Positions 1 to 5,780 of a DNA stretch of 6,617 nt are shown here, piece after piece. Both the position numbers and the translations under genes were made by a program. The first letter of the stretch is position 1. Every line of letters begins with the position of its first letter. Below the pieces are notes generated by a model that did no database searches, was not told the DNA's origin, and saw only the letters and a program-made list of their open reading frames with translations. Source of the DNA: Methanosarcina sp. UBA402 (GTDB lineage: Archaea; Halobacteriota; Methanosarcinia; Methanosarcinales; Methanosarcinaceae); NCBI GenBank assembly GCA_002509325.1, contig DADO01000117.1, positions 5,424 to 12,040 of the forward strand, given 5' to 3'.

Positions 1-303
1 AATATCAAAAGGACTACTGCAATCGTCAATTCATCTCGATTTACATTTATAATTTTATAAAATGACAATGAAAAGAATATCTTTCTGATAGATCGTATTT
101 TAACCGAATATAAATTAATTCCAATCAAAAAATTGATCATCTGTTCTTATTGTTGACTTTTCAGGTACTAAGAATACCACTTGACTGAAAAAGACGGTTA
201 GCAATTGAAATTTACAGAGAAGAGTAAAAATCAAAAATTAATCGCCTTTGAGTCCTGTCTTACTGTTGAACGTTATGCAATTTTAGTTATATGTTGAATC
301 TTA
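1..303. other. AT-rich gene-free stretch at left edge
   Basis: All three plus-strand frames from the left edge close within about 65 bases, and the minus strand is full of stops, so no gene fragment is supported. The stretch is AT-rich and lies downstream of the minus-strand lipoprotein gene, so it may hold its transcription termination region. I see no RNA gene, repeat or clear hairpin in it. Confidence 0.6.
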
Positions 304-1152
304 CTATTTTACCCAGCCTTTCTTATGCGCTATAAAGTATACCAATAATGGATAACATAAACATTTAATAATAATATCATAGGAAAAAATCTTGCTCAAA
401 ATTGTTTTCTGATTTGGATCAGATTGTTGGCTATCTGTCTCAGACTGCCGTTGAACTGGATCAGACTGTTGGTTATCTGTCTCAGACTGCCGTTGAACTG
501 GATCAGACTGTTGGTTATCTGTCTCAGACTGCTGTTGAACTGAATCAGTCTGCTGTTGAACTGAATCAGACTGCCGTTGAATTGAGTCAGACAACTCTTG
601 AACTGCCTCGGACAGTTTTTGAATTGACTCAGACTCTTCCTGATTTGTGGCTGATTCTTCTTTAGTTGAATCAGCTGGGGTGTCTACATGAGTGGTTTCT
701 TCAGAAGTGGTGCCTGCATGAGTGTATTCTTCAGAAGTGGTGCCTACATGAGTGTTTTCTTTAGAAGTGGTGCCTACGTGAGTGTATTCTTCAGAAACAT
801 ATTCGCCTTTATAACTTTTTATACAGGTTATGCCAACTTCACAACCTGGCTTTACTTTTTCCCCGTTACTATCGATGTATATTGCGCCGTACTCTTTAGA
901 GGAGTAAGGATCGTAATAATAGAAACTAATCATACCATTAGACCATACATCACAGTGCCCGGTTGGATACTCTTTTATAAAAGCGTCATATGCTGAATTT
1001 GTGAAGTCTCCAGACTCAGGAGCTTCAAAATTATCAATAAAATTAGTTACCTCTTTTTCAATAGGCATGTCTTTATTTTCAGTTGCTGCTTCACATGATG
1101 TCAGCAGAGCGAAGATTAAGAAGACACCTATGATTCTTAGTGGCAGTTTCAT
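304..1152 (-). CDS. Repeat-rich putative lipoprotein with C-terminal membrane segment
   Basis: I do not recognise a family. From the ATG at 1152 the protein has 282 residues. Residues 1-20 form a signal peptide with a lipobox (L-T-S-C, Cys20), so an externally lipid-anchored protein is inferred. Residues about 25-120 look like a small globular domain with cysteines at 67, 104 and 110. Next come four 10-residue repeats of the THVGTTSEEY type (about 123-162), then about ten 7-residue Gln/Ser/Asp-rich repeats (about 177-248) whose first copies have coiled-coil-like Ile/Val and Leu spacing. A hydrophobic segment (about 255-275) ends in a basic KKGWVK tail, a possible second membrane anchor. The ATG at 1152 is preferred because GGAG lies 5 bases upstream; an in-frame TTG at 1170 would start in or before that site. 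The gene stands alone with its own putative promoter. A surface stalk or adhesin-like role is only a guess. Confidence 0.8.
   Translation of the reverse strand: MKLPLRIIGVFLIFALLTSCEAATENKDMPIEKEVTNFIDNFEAPESGDFTNSAYDAFIKEYPTGHCDVWSNGMISFYYYDPYSSKEYGAIYIDSNGEKVKPGCEVGITCIKSYKGEYVSEEYTHVGTTSKENTHVGTTSEEYTHAGTTSEETTHVDTPADSTKEESATNQEESESIQKLSEAVQELSDSIQRQSDSVQQQTDSVQQQSETDNQQSDPVQRQSETDNQQSDPVQRQSETDSQQSDPNQKTILSKIFSYDIIIKCLCYPLLVYFIAHKKGWVK
416..646 (-). repeat. 21-bp tandem repeats with 42-bp higher-order units
   Basis: Three 42-bp units (416-457, 458-499, 500-541) differ at only a few bases. They are followed by progressively more divergent 21-bp units at 542, 563, 584, 605 and 626. The array encodes the Gln/Ser/Asp-rich 7-residue repeats of the lipoprotein; every unit is a multiple of three, so copy-number change keeps the frame. 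The near-identity of the 42-bp units points to recent amplification at the end encoding the C-terminal part. Confidence 0.95.
681..796 (-). repeat. 30-bp tandem repeat, about 3.9 copies
   Basis: Units at 681-710, 711-740, 741-770 and 771-796 (partial) share a core reading tgcctacatgagtgtattct on the plus strand, with few substitutions. They encode the Thr/His/Gly-rich 10-residue repeats of the lipoprotein. This array is unrelated in sequence and period to the 21/42-bp array next to it, so one gene carries two independent in-frame repeat systems. Confidence 0.93.
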
Positions 1153-1182
1153 TTTAACTCCTACCTTCAATCTGTTGTAAAT

Positions 1183-1191
1183 AATTTATAC
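1183..1191 (-). promoter_or_regulatory. Putative TATA box of the repeat lipoprotein gene
   Basis: On the minus strand this reads GTATAAATT, an archaeal TATA-like sequence. A start of transcription about 26 bases downstream would fall near 1161, just ahead of the ATG at 1152. It would give a very short leader that just includes GGAG (1161-1158). TTGTA and TACAA flank the box as a short inverted repeat (1175-1193), which could be an operator. Prediction from sequence only. Confidence 0.45.
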
Positions 1192-1265
1192 AATCTGAAT
1201 GATGGCACCATAACGAAGTACAAAAACATACACAGACCAGCTGAAGTAAAATGGTCCAACGGTTA

Positions 1266-1415
1266 GGTTCTGTTGCAAAAATAATATTTCTTCAGCTTGA
1301 TACTATAATTCTCACCTTTGTGTACCATTTTCTCCGTGGCGAGATTGATTAAATTTCCTAATTGTGAGGATTTCCACTGATTTTATAACAAAGCCAGATT
1401 TTTTGCAACGGAACC
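1266..1415. mobile_element. 150-bp IS6-like relic or MITE with terminal inverted repeats
   Basis: The ends are GGTTCTGTTGCAAAAA (1266-1281) and, as reverse complement at 1400-1415, GGTTCCGTTGCAAAAA: 16 bp with one mismatch. This resembles the termini of IS6-family insertion sequences. The body is too short for a transposase. On the minus strand a GGAG motif precedes an ATG at 1328 that opens a 21-codon frame running out through the left terminal repeat to a stop at 1263-1265. This is what an internal deletion of a transposase gene could leave. I found no matching 8-bp target duplication in the flanks, so the insertion may be old or rearranged. The IS6 assignment rests on the terminal sequence only. 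Confidence 0.65.
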
Positions 1416-1497
1416 GTATTAGATATATGCATATGTCGCGGAAAAAGAACTTTGAGCAATGGCTACTGATGCAGTAGATGAAAATCAATAAATAACA

Positions 1498-1548
1498 AAA
1501 GAAAGGACATTGGAGCTAAAACACCTGGATATGATTGTTCCTTTCTTT
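1498..1548. repeat. Inverted repeat with 10-bp perfect stem
   Basis: AAAGAAAGGA (1498-1507) pairs perfectly with TCCTTTCTTT (1539-1548), enclosing 31 bases. The run after it is AT-rich. It could be a transcript-end structure or the remains of short mobile-element termini; no gene ends immediately upstream, so its role is unknown. Confidence 0.55.
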
Positions 1549-2038
1549 CTATTAAATTTCCATCCTGGGTTGGCTATATTTTAAAAAATATATAATGTAT
1601 ATTTAAATCCTAAGTATATATAATAATCCTTTTCGTTATATTATGTCACGTATAAAAATACTCAAATAATTGAATTTTAAGAAATAAGCTAGTCCTGATT
1701 TACCACATCTTATACCATTGCCAGTTATTGGCTCAAGGATAACAGTGAAGAAAATAAGGGAACCAGTTACTAAAATTCTCTGTACCACTAAATTCCGAGT
1801 TCCCAAAATAGGTCTCCAATTTTAGTCTCTTTACTTAAAATAAATGATGGAGTTAGTACTTAATCGACAATGCAGAGAATTCTCATGCTCATGTTTTCAA
1901 AAATTTCGAAATCCAGACATAAATGGCCTTAAAAAAAGTACTTATTCCATAAGCCTTATACACTCTGTGTATAAAATCAAATACAGTAACATCGTAGTTT
2001 ATTGTATCCACTACTGCATATCTGTTGAAAAAGAAACT

Positions 2039-2055
2039 GGAGAATTATTATCTCC
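2039..2055. terminator. Small hairpin downstream of the DUF2892 gene
   Basis: GGAGA and TCTCC form a 5-bp stem around a 7-base AT loop, about 40 bases past the stop of the minus-strand DUF2892 gene. A second short dyad (TCCTG-TG-CAGGA) lies just after the stop near 2085-2096. Either could sit in the 3' end of the transcript, but both stems are short. Confidence 0.25.
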
Positions 2056-2096
2056 TAATGTATTGTTCTTTAAAATATGCTTCCTGCACAGGATTT

Positions 2097-2372
2097 TTAT
2101 TTTTTCTCTGAGGTACTGATCCCAAGAATGGAATATGGAGTGCAGTGTTTCAGGATTGAGCTGAGAAGCCCTGTAAAAGCTATCGCTGCAACAATCCACT
2201 TCCAGGGAGATCTTTTTACAAAACCCGTCGCCAGCATGAGAGTTGCAAGTACCCCATATATAGTTCTGAACAGGAGATCAAAACCTCCTACATTTTCTTC
2301 CAAAAGCAATTTTCTGAAATTCGTCGGACAAAACCCCCTTATAAGCCCTCTTACATACCTATGATCCTTCAA
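2097..2372 (-). CDS. DUF2892 / YgaP-type small membrane protein
   Basis: This 91-residue protein matches the DUF2892 (YgaP-like transmembrane) pattern as I recall it: an ENVGGFD segment (26-32), a first hydrophobic helix (about 34-52), a short basic and aromatic turn, a second helix (about 58-75), then a C-x-PYSILGIST ending (77-87). The family places two helices in the membrane; in bacterial YgaP the same segment is fused to a rhodanese, which links part of the family to sulfane sulfur. Here there is no rhodanese, and the second cysteine often seen near the C-terminus is absent (STSEKK). The N-terminal 25 residues are longer than usual. The only early start is a TTG at 2372, without a clear ribosome site and close to a stop upstream, so the start is uncertain. 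The gene is divergent from ycaO and probably monocistronic. Its biochemical role is unknown. Confidence 0.82.
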   Translation of the reverse strand: MKDHRYVRGLIRGFCPTNFRKLLLEENVGGFDLLFRTIYGVLATLMLATGFVKRSPWKWIVAAIAFTGLLSSILKHCTPYSILGISTSEKK

Positions 2373-2410
2373 TATATAGCGTTATTCTGTTTAGATTCTA
2401 TTGTATTTCA

Positions 2411-2418
2411 TTATATTC
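2411..2418 (-). promoter_or_regulatory. Putative TATA box of the DUF2892 gene
   Basis: The minus strand reads GAATATAA here. A start about 26 bases downstream would fall near 2387, leaving a leader of about 15 bases before the TTG at 2372. A second TATA-like run (2373-2382) overlaps the start itself and would imply a start codon further inside the gene. Confidence 0.35.
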
Positions 2419-2439
2419 ACTTGTTAATCTATTGAATAA

Positions 2440-2460
2440 TTCAGGTAGAATCTTCCTGAA
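2440..2460. promoter_or_regulatory. 21-bp palindrome, candidate shared operator
   Basis: The sequence is TTCAGGTAGA, a central A, then TCTTCCTGAA. Nine of ten position pairs are complementary; only T2446/T2454 fails. It is centred at 2450, almost midway between the minus-strand TATA candidate (2411-2418) and the ycaO TATA box (2485-2495). That placement fits a dimeric regulator acting on both divergent promoters. The alternative is a chance dyad in AT-rich DNA, but the arms include GC-containing TTCAGG/CCTGAA. Confidence 0.5.
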
Positions 2461-2484
2461 AAATCCAAAAATTCCGAAAAATAA

Positions 2485-2495
2485 AAAAATATATA
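2485..2495 (+). promoter_or_regulatory. Putative TATA box of ycaO-tfuA
   Basis: The sequence aaaaatatata is preceded by purine-rich bases that could serve as a BRE. With usual archaeal spacing, transcription would start near 2517. That lies past the upstream ATG at 2502 and just before the ATG at 2520, which helps decide the ycaO start and suggests a leaderless or near-leaderless message. A longer leader from a promoter further upstream is not excluded. Confidence 0.5.
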
Positions 2496-2519
2496 CAAGA
2501 GATGAGAAGGTTTCTAACT

Positions 2520-3797
2520 ATGCCTGAAATAAAACTTGATAGATCGATCTCATATCTCGAAGGTACACAGCGAGTATATGATGAAGCCACAGCCCTGGAA
2601 AACACTAAAGACGAGATAAAAAAGATAGGCGTTACCCGAATTGCCGATATTACAAACCTGGACAGGCTTGGAATCCCTATTTTCTCGGCAATCCGCCCCA
2701 GTGCAGCGAAGGGAGCGATCAGTATTTACTCAGGCAAGGGTTCGACCGAGCAGCGGGCCAGGATTTCAGCGATAATGGAGAGTTTTGAGCGTTGCCTTGC
2801 AGAGCGCCCTGGGCTGAATGCGAACGTTGCAGGCGAGATCTCTGCTCCGTCTCTTGTGGAATCCTACGCCAGCGCCATAGAAAGCTTCACAGTAATCGAT
2901 CCAACCAAGCTAATTCTACCCCAGTCACCTTATCTTCCCCAATCTTTGCTTGAATGGGTTGGAGCGTACGATTTAATGAATAAAGAAGAAGTATTCGTAA
3001 GCGCCAATTCGGTTTACCATCCATATGACTCGCCTGGAAGGTGTCAGAAACTTTTCTTAAGCAATACCAATGGGCTTGCATCCGGAAACGTGTTTGAGGA
3101 AGCCGTTCTCCACGGGCTGCTCGAGGTTATAGAAAGAGATGCAATCAGCATAGCACAGTTTTCCCGCAACCTCGGAAAAGAAATCGTGCTGACTGAAGAA
3201 GACGGATACCTTTACGAGCTTGCCAGCAAGTTCAAGGACGCAGGAATAGAACTCAAGGTCTGGCTGGTTCCGACCGATACTGGCATTCCAACAGTAATTG
3301 CGGCAACTGACGATGTAAAGTTAAAAGATCCGGCGCTCCTTGTCATGGGAGCAGGCTCTCACCTTAAACCCGAAATTGCAGTTGCGCGGGCTATAACCGA
3401 AGCTGCTCAGTCACGAGTTGTCCAGATTCAGGGAGCAAGGGAAGATACGGATAGGGAAGGTTTTATCCGAAGTGTGGGATACGACCGCATGAAACGCTTG
3501 AACTGGTTCTGGTTCGAAGAAGGTGAAAAAATTTCCCTTTCCGAAGTGCAGGACCTGTCCAGGAAAAGCCCTGCAGAAAATATCGATGTGATACTCGAAA
3601 AACTCAAGGATCTTGCTGAAAGAGTGCTGGTAGTAGACCTCTCAAGAGAAGAGGTTACAGTACCGGTTGTCAGAGTAATCATCCCTGGCTTTGAGCTTTT
3701 CACTATTGACAGAGAGCGCAAAGGCAAAAGGATCAGTTCCCGAAGGAAGAAAGACTTTTCGAGAAACAAAAATGAAAAGCCATGGAAGAGACGATGA
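2520..3797 (+). CDS. ycaO: YcaO protein, McrA-glycine thioamidation
   Basis: This is an ATP-dependent YcaO cyclodehydratase-type enzyme of 425 residues. In methanogens, YcaO with TfuA converts a conserved glycine of the methyl-coenzyme M reductase alpha subunit to thioglycine, using ATP and a sulfide source (shown genetically in Methanosarcina acetivorans and in vitro with methanogen YcaO). The nucleotide/Mg-binding signature is complete: SGKG (71-74) followed by ISAIMESFER (82-91), NTNGLASGN (182-190), E193/E194, LLEVIERD (200-207), and ITEAAQSR (292-299). There is no proline-rich C-terminus of the azoline-forming kind. Instead, after IIPGFE (387-392), the last 28 residues are strongly basic (about 15 Lys/Arg). 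The start at 2520 is preferred over 2502: AGAAGG lies 9 bases upstream, and the TATA box places the message start near 2517. The stop overlaps the tfuA start (ATGA), implying translational coupling. No precursor peptide gene is nearby, which favours the McrA role over RiPP synthesis. Confidence 0.96.
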   Translation: MPEIKLDRSISYLEGTQRVYDEATALENTKDEIKKIGVTRIADITNLDRLGIPIFSAIRPSAAKGAISIYSGKGSTEQRARISAIMESFERCLAERPGLNANVAGEISAPSLVESYASAIESFTVIDPTKLILPQSPYLPQSLLEWVGAYDLMNKEEVFVSANSVYHPYDSPGRCQKLFLSNTNGLASGNVFEEAVLHGLLEVIERDAISIAQFSRNLGKEIVLTEEDGYLYELASKFKDAGIELKVWLVPTDTGIPTVIAATDDVKLKDPALLVMGAGSHLKPEIAVARAITEAAQSRVVQIQGAREDTDREGFIRSVGYDRMKRLNWFWFEEGEKISLSEVQDLSRKSPAENIDVILEKLKDLAERVLVVDLSREEVTVPVVRVIIPGFELFTIDRERKGKRISSRRKKDFSRNKNEKPWKRR

Positions 3798-4453
3798 AGG
3801 CAAAAGCGGTAATCTTTACAGGCAACAGCATCAGCCATGAGGACGCAAGAAAAGTCCTCAGGGCAAATTATCAGCCTCCTGTACGCCGATTCCAGCTTGA
3901 AAATTTCATCCAGAAAGGGCATAAGGTCATAGGGATAATAGACGGAATCTTTTTTGACAGGGCTGCTGTAGGGCACAGGGAGATTCTATCTGCGCTTGAT
4001 GCAGGCGTAAAGGTAGTAGGAGGCGCCAGCATGGGAGCCCTCCGGGCTTCGGAGCTGGATACTCATGGAATGATAGGGGTAGGAAGAATTTACGAATGGT
4101 ACAGGGATGGCGTAATCGAATCCGATGACGAAGTCGCAGTAAGCACAAATCCTGACACTTTCGAACCTATTTCCGTGTCCCTTGTCAATATAAGGGAAAG
4201 CCTGAAAGCCGCATTTGTCTCAGGAATTGTAAGTGAAAAAGAGCATAACGATCTCCTGCAGCTTGCAATTGACACCTATTACCCTGACCGGAGTTATCTG
4301 GGGCTTGTAAAAGAAGGGGCGAAAAGAGGACTGATCCCGGAAGAAAAGAAAAAATTCATTCTGGATTTTTTCACAGGCAATGAAGTTGACGTAAAAAGGG
4401 AAGATGCAATCCTTGTGCTCGAAACTGTAAAAAAGCTGATTGAGGAGGCCTGA
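3794..4453 (+). CDS. tfuA: TfuA-like protein, thioamidation partner of YcaO
   Basis: This 219-residue protein carries the hallmarks of the TfuA family: VIFTGNSI (6-13), a Pro-Pro-Val-Arg-Arg segment (28-32), IIDGIFF (48-54), the signature KVVGGASMGALRASEL (73-88), and GVGRIYEWYRDGV (95-107). TfuA proteins pair with YcaO enzymes that make thioamides rather than azolines; in methanogens the pair modifies McrA. TfuA is thought to help deliver or activate sulfur, or to recruit YcaO, but its exact chemistry is not settled. The ATG at 3794 is chosen because it overlaps the ycaO stop as ATGA and has GGAAGAG just upstream. An in-frame ATG at 3782 would add four residues but has a poorer ribosome site. 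The gene is the last of the operon and converges on a minus-strand membrane gene 66 bases away. The protein is soluble by sequence and is expected to act in the cytoplasm. Confidence 0.95.
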   Translation: MKAKAVIFTGNSISHEDARKVLRANYQPPVRRFQLENFIQKGHKVIGIIDGIFFDRAAVGHREILSALDAGVKVVGGASMGALRASELDTHGMIGVGRIYEWYRDGVIESDDEVAVSTNPDTFEPISVSLVNIRESLKAAFVSGIVSEKEHNDLLQLAIDTYYPDRSYLGLVKEGAKRGLIPEEKKKFILDFFTGNEVDVKREDAILVLETVKKLIEEA

Positions 4454-4519
4454 AGCTTCAAGCCCTTCTCGATCAGGGGTTTCTTATTCAATTAGTGGTT
4501 TTCTGATTTTCAGACTTCT
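4454..4519. terminator. Convergent intergenic region with T-rich tracts and a small hairpin
   Basis: The 66 bases between the converging stops of tfuA and the small membrane gene contain several T-runs on the plus strand (from 4481), fitting archaeal intrinsic termination, and a short dyad TCTGA-ttt-TCAGA (4502-4514) that reads the same on both strands. A perfect palindrome TGAAGCTTCA (4451-4460) covers the tfuA stop. No strong GC hairpin is present. Confidence 0.4.
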
Positions 4520-4795
4520 TCAGCGTTTTATGATATAAAGCCTGATGATGTACAGACTTACAATCAAGACAATGAAGTTGTAAACAGCCCTAAAAATTGG
4601 AATATATTGGTACTCAAACCAGATTTCAATTGTTCTTTCTATAGAGAAATAGAGCTGGAAAGTGGCCACAAGCAGAAGCAGCATGGAAATGAGGAAAATC
4701 CCTTTTTTGAAGTTTTCCCCCAGTTCGGACACTTTTTCCGCTTTTGCCTCTGGTTTCGCACCTAATGTTTCACTCCTATCTAATGCTTCACTCAC
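4520..4795 (-). CDS. Small two-helix membrane protein, coupled to lipoprotein gene
   Basis: This 91-residue protein is not assigned to a family. A charged N-terminus (1-31, with Glu and Lys runs) is followed by two hydrophobic helices (about 32-52 and 66-88) joined by an acidic and aromatic loop (ERTIEIWFEYQY), ending in a basic IIKR. It starts with GTG at 4795, and its start overlaps the stop of the upstream gene as GTGA. AGGAG lies 9 bases before the GTG within the end of that gene. This strongly suggests one transcript and coupled translation. Because the partner is a surface protein, a role in anchoring, export or a small membrane complex is plausible, but nothing in the sequence shows which. 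Confidence 0.8.
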   Translation of the reverse strand: MSEALDRSETLGAKPEAKAEKVSELGENFKKGIFLISMLLLLVATFQLYFSIERTIEIWFEYQYIPIFRAVYNFIVLIVSLYIIRLYIIKR

Positions 4796-5775
4796 GCAAA
4801 TCGTCTCCTGAGAATTGCTGCCGAACAGAGTAGGATTGCAGATAAAGGTAGGTCTAGCCCTGGCGCACTTTCTTTTTTAGCTGTAGATTCCTCTTCAGGA
4901 ATCATTCCAGTTTCTACTATATTTTCGAATTCACTTGTCTGGATTTCCCGAGTTTTAATTGTATTTTTGTCTTTAACCTCAACTATGGGGCTGAGCCGAA
5001 TGTAACCTTCTCCACGTTCGACTATTTTATTATCGTTCCAGATCAGGACCTCGACAACGTAATTGTACTGATCAGGCATTGTTAGGTTGACGCTCTGGAT
5101 AACTGTAGCCTCGGGCCTGATTTCTCCTGTGCGTGTCCAGGCTTTATCCGCAAGGAGCCCGGCATCCATTTCGCGTACCTTGACAAGCATACGGAAATCC
5201 TTGCTGGTTTCCCTTCCTTCATTTGTTAGATAGATATCGTTTTCAACAAGGACTTTTCTATCTTCTACTTTTTTCACCCTGAAGTCCATTTCCGGAATCT
5301 TAAGCCCTGTTTCCTGAACTTCGGCAGGCAGAGCATCCAGATTGTAAACTTTGATTTCTCCACTACTTTTCTGGACGTTTTCTTCAAACAGGACAGAACG
5401 GAGATCGTATCCTCCGGTTTTGGGAAGGGTCAGGACCTGACTCACGGATTTTGTATTTCCTTTATTTATCACTCCGAGTTCTATCTTCTTCTGTGCTTCA
5501 AGCAGCCCGCTCTCCCTGCTATAGGCTTTAAGAAGAAGCGAGGTATTCTTTGCAGTGTCCCCCTGAGATTTTTCGATATATGTTGTGACATTCAGGTCTA
5601 CGAAAGCCGCTCCTGTACGTTCTGCTGAGATATCCATATTCCTAACATTGTAGTAGCTTTTTTCTTCAAAATTCTTGACGCAGCCGCTTCCGAAGGTAAA
5701 AGCGATAATAAAGAGAACTAAAAATAAATTTTTTAAGAATTTAGTTTGAGTCGACCTGGTTTCCAATTTGCTCAA
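4792..5775 (-). CDS. Surface lipoprotein-like protein with duplicated domain and PGF-CTERM-like tail
   Basis: The protein has 327 residues. A basic N-terminus and hydrophobic stretch (about 13-29) end in SGC (Cys32), a weak lipobox because Gly is at -3. Two similar segments follow (about 48-147 and 164-263). Each has a Leu-Leu/Met-Leu strand, a Gly-Leu-Leu motif, a turn after which Thr/Val-rich residues lead to SQVLTLP or QSVNLTMP, a YDLRSVLF or YNYVVEVLI strand, and a final Gly-Glu strand. This looks like tandem beta-sandwich domains. An acidic linker (270-302) leads to PGL (305-307), a hydrophobic helix (308-322) and RRRFA, which resembles a PGF-CTERM sorting tail. Three N-glycosylation sequons occur at Asn62, Asn77 and Asn230. 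The start is TTG at 5775, with AGGAGG 7 bases upstream. Extracellular location is inferred; function is unknown. The downstream overlapping gene is its likely partner. Confidence 0.85.
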   Translation of the reverse strand: MSKLETRSTQTKFLKNLFLVLFIIAFTFGSGCVKNFEEKSYYNVRNMDISAERTGAAFVDLNVTTYIEKSQGDTAKNTSLLLKAYSRESGLLEAQKKIELGVINKGNTKSVSQVLTLPKTGGYDLRSVLFEENVQKSSGEIKVYNLDALPAEVQETGLKIPEMDFRVKKVEDRKVLVENDIYLTNEGRETSKDFRMLVKVREMDAGLLADKAWTRTGEIRPEATVIQSVNLTMPDQYNYVVEVLIWNDNKIVERGEGYIRLSPIVEVKDKNTIKTREIQTSEFENIVETGMIPEEESTAKKESAPGLDLPLSAILLCSAAILRRRFA

Positions 5776-5780
5776 GCTCT

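Larger units (their letters stand above)
1416..2096. other. Long AT-rich intergenic tract without a supported gene
   Basis: About 680 bases lie between the insertion relic and the DUF2892 gene. They hold a hairpin (1498-1548), a dense run of TATA-like sequence around 1575-1630, and only short frames. A plus-strand frame from 1844 has biased, unconvincing composition and runs into the antisense of the DUF2892 gene. A minus-strand open stretch of about 60 codons (roughly 1630-1820) has no start codon. Decayed coding sequence is possible but I cannot show it. Confidence 0.5.

Noticed and set aside
402..996. Plus-strand open frames opposite the repeat lipoprotein gene (402-665 and 688-996)
   Set aside because: They are antisense shadows kept open by the repeats; they have no ribosome site, while the minus-strand frame has a signal peptide, promoter and Shine-Dalgarno site.
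1630..1820. Minus-strand open stretch of about 60 codons
   Set aside because: It looks faintly protein-like but has no start codon and matches no family I recognise; chance openness in this length is likely.
1844..2119. Plus-strand 91-codon frame
   Set aside because: Composition is unlike a real protein, it has no recognisable domain, and it runs antisense into the end of the DUF2892 gene.
2077..2364. Plus-strand 95-codon frame
   Set aside because: It is antisense to the DUF2892 gene, whose family pattern is clear.
2502..2519. Upstream ATG as the ycaO start
   Set aside because: It has no spaced ribosome site and lies upstream of the transcription start expected from the TATA box; it is kept only as an alternative.
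3428..3976. Minus-strand 182-codon frame
   Set aside because: It is antisense to the conserved coding sequence of ycaO and tfuA, and its Ser/Leu-rich product is typical of a shadow frame.
2520..4453. RiPP biosynthetic cluster built around YcaO-TfuA
   Set aside because: No short precursor-like gene, peptidase or exporter lies nearby, and the pair fits the methanogen McrA modification system.
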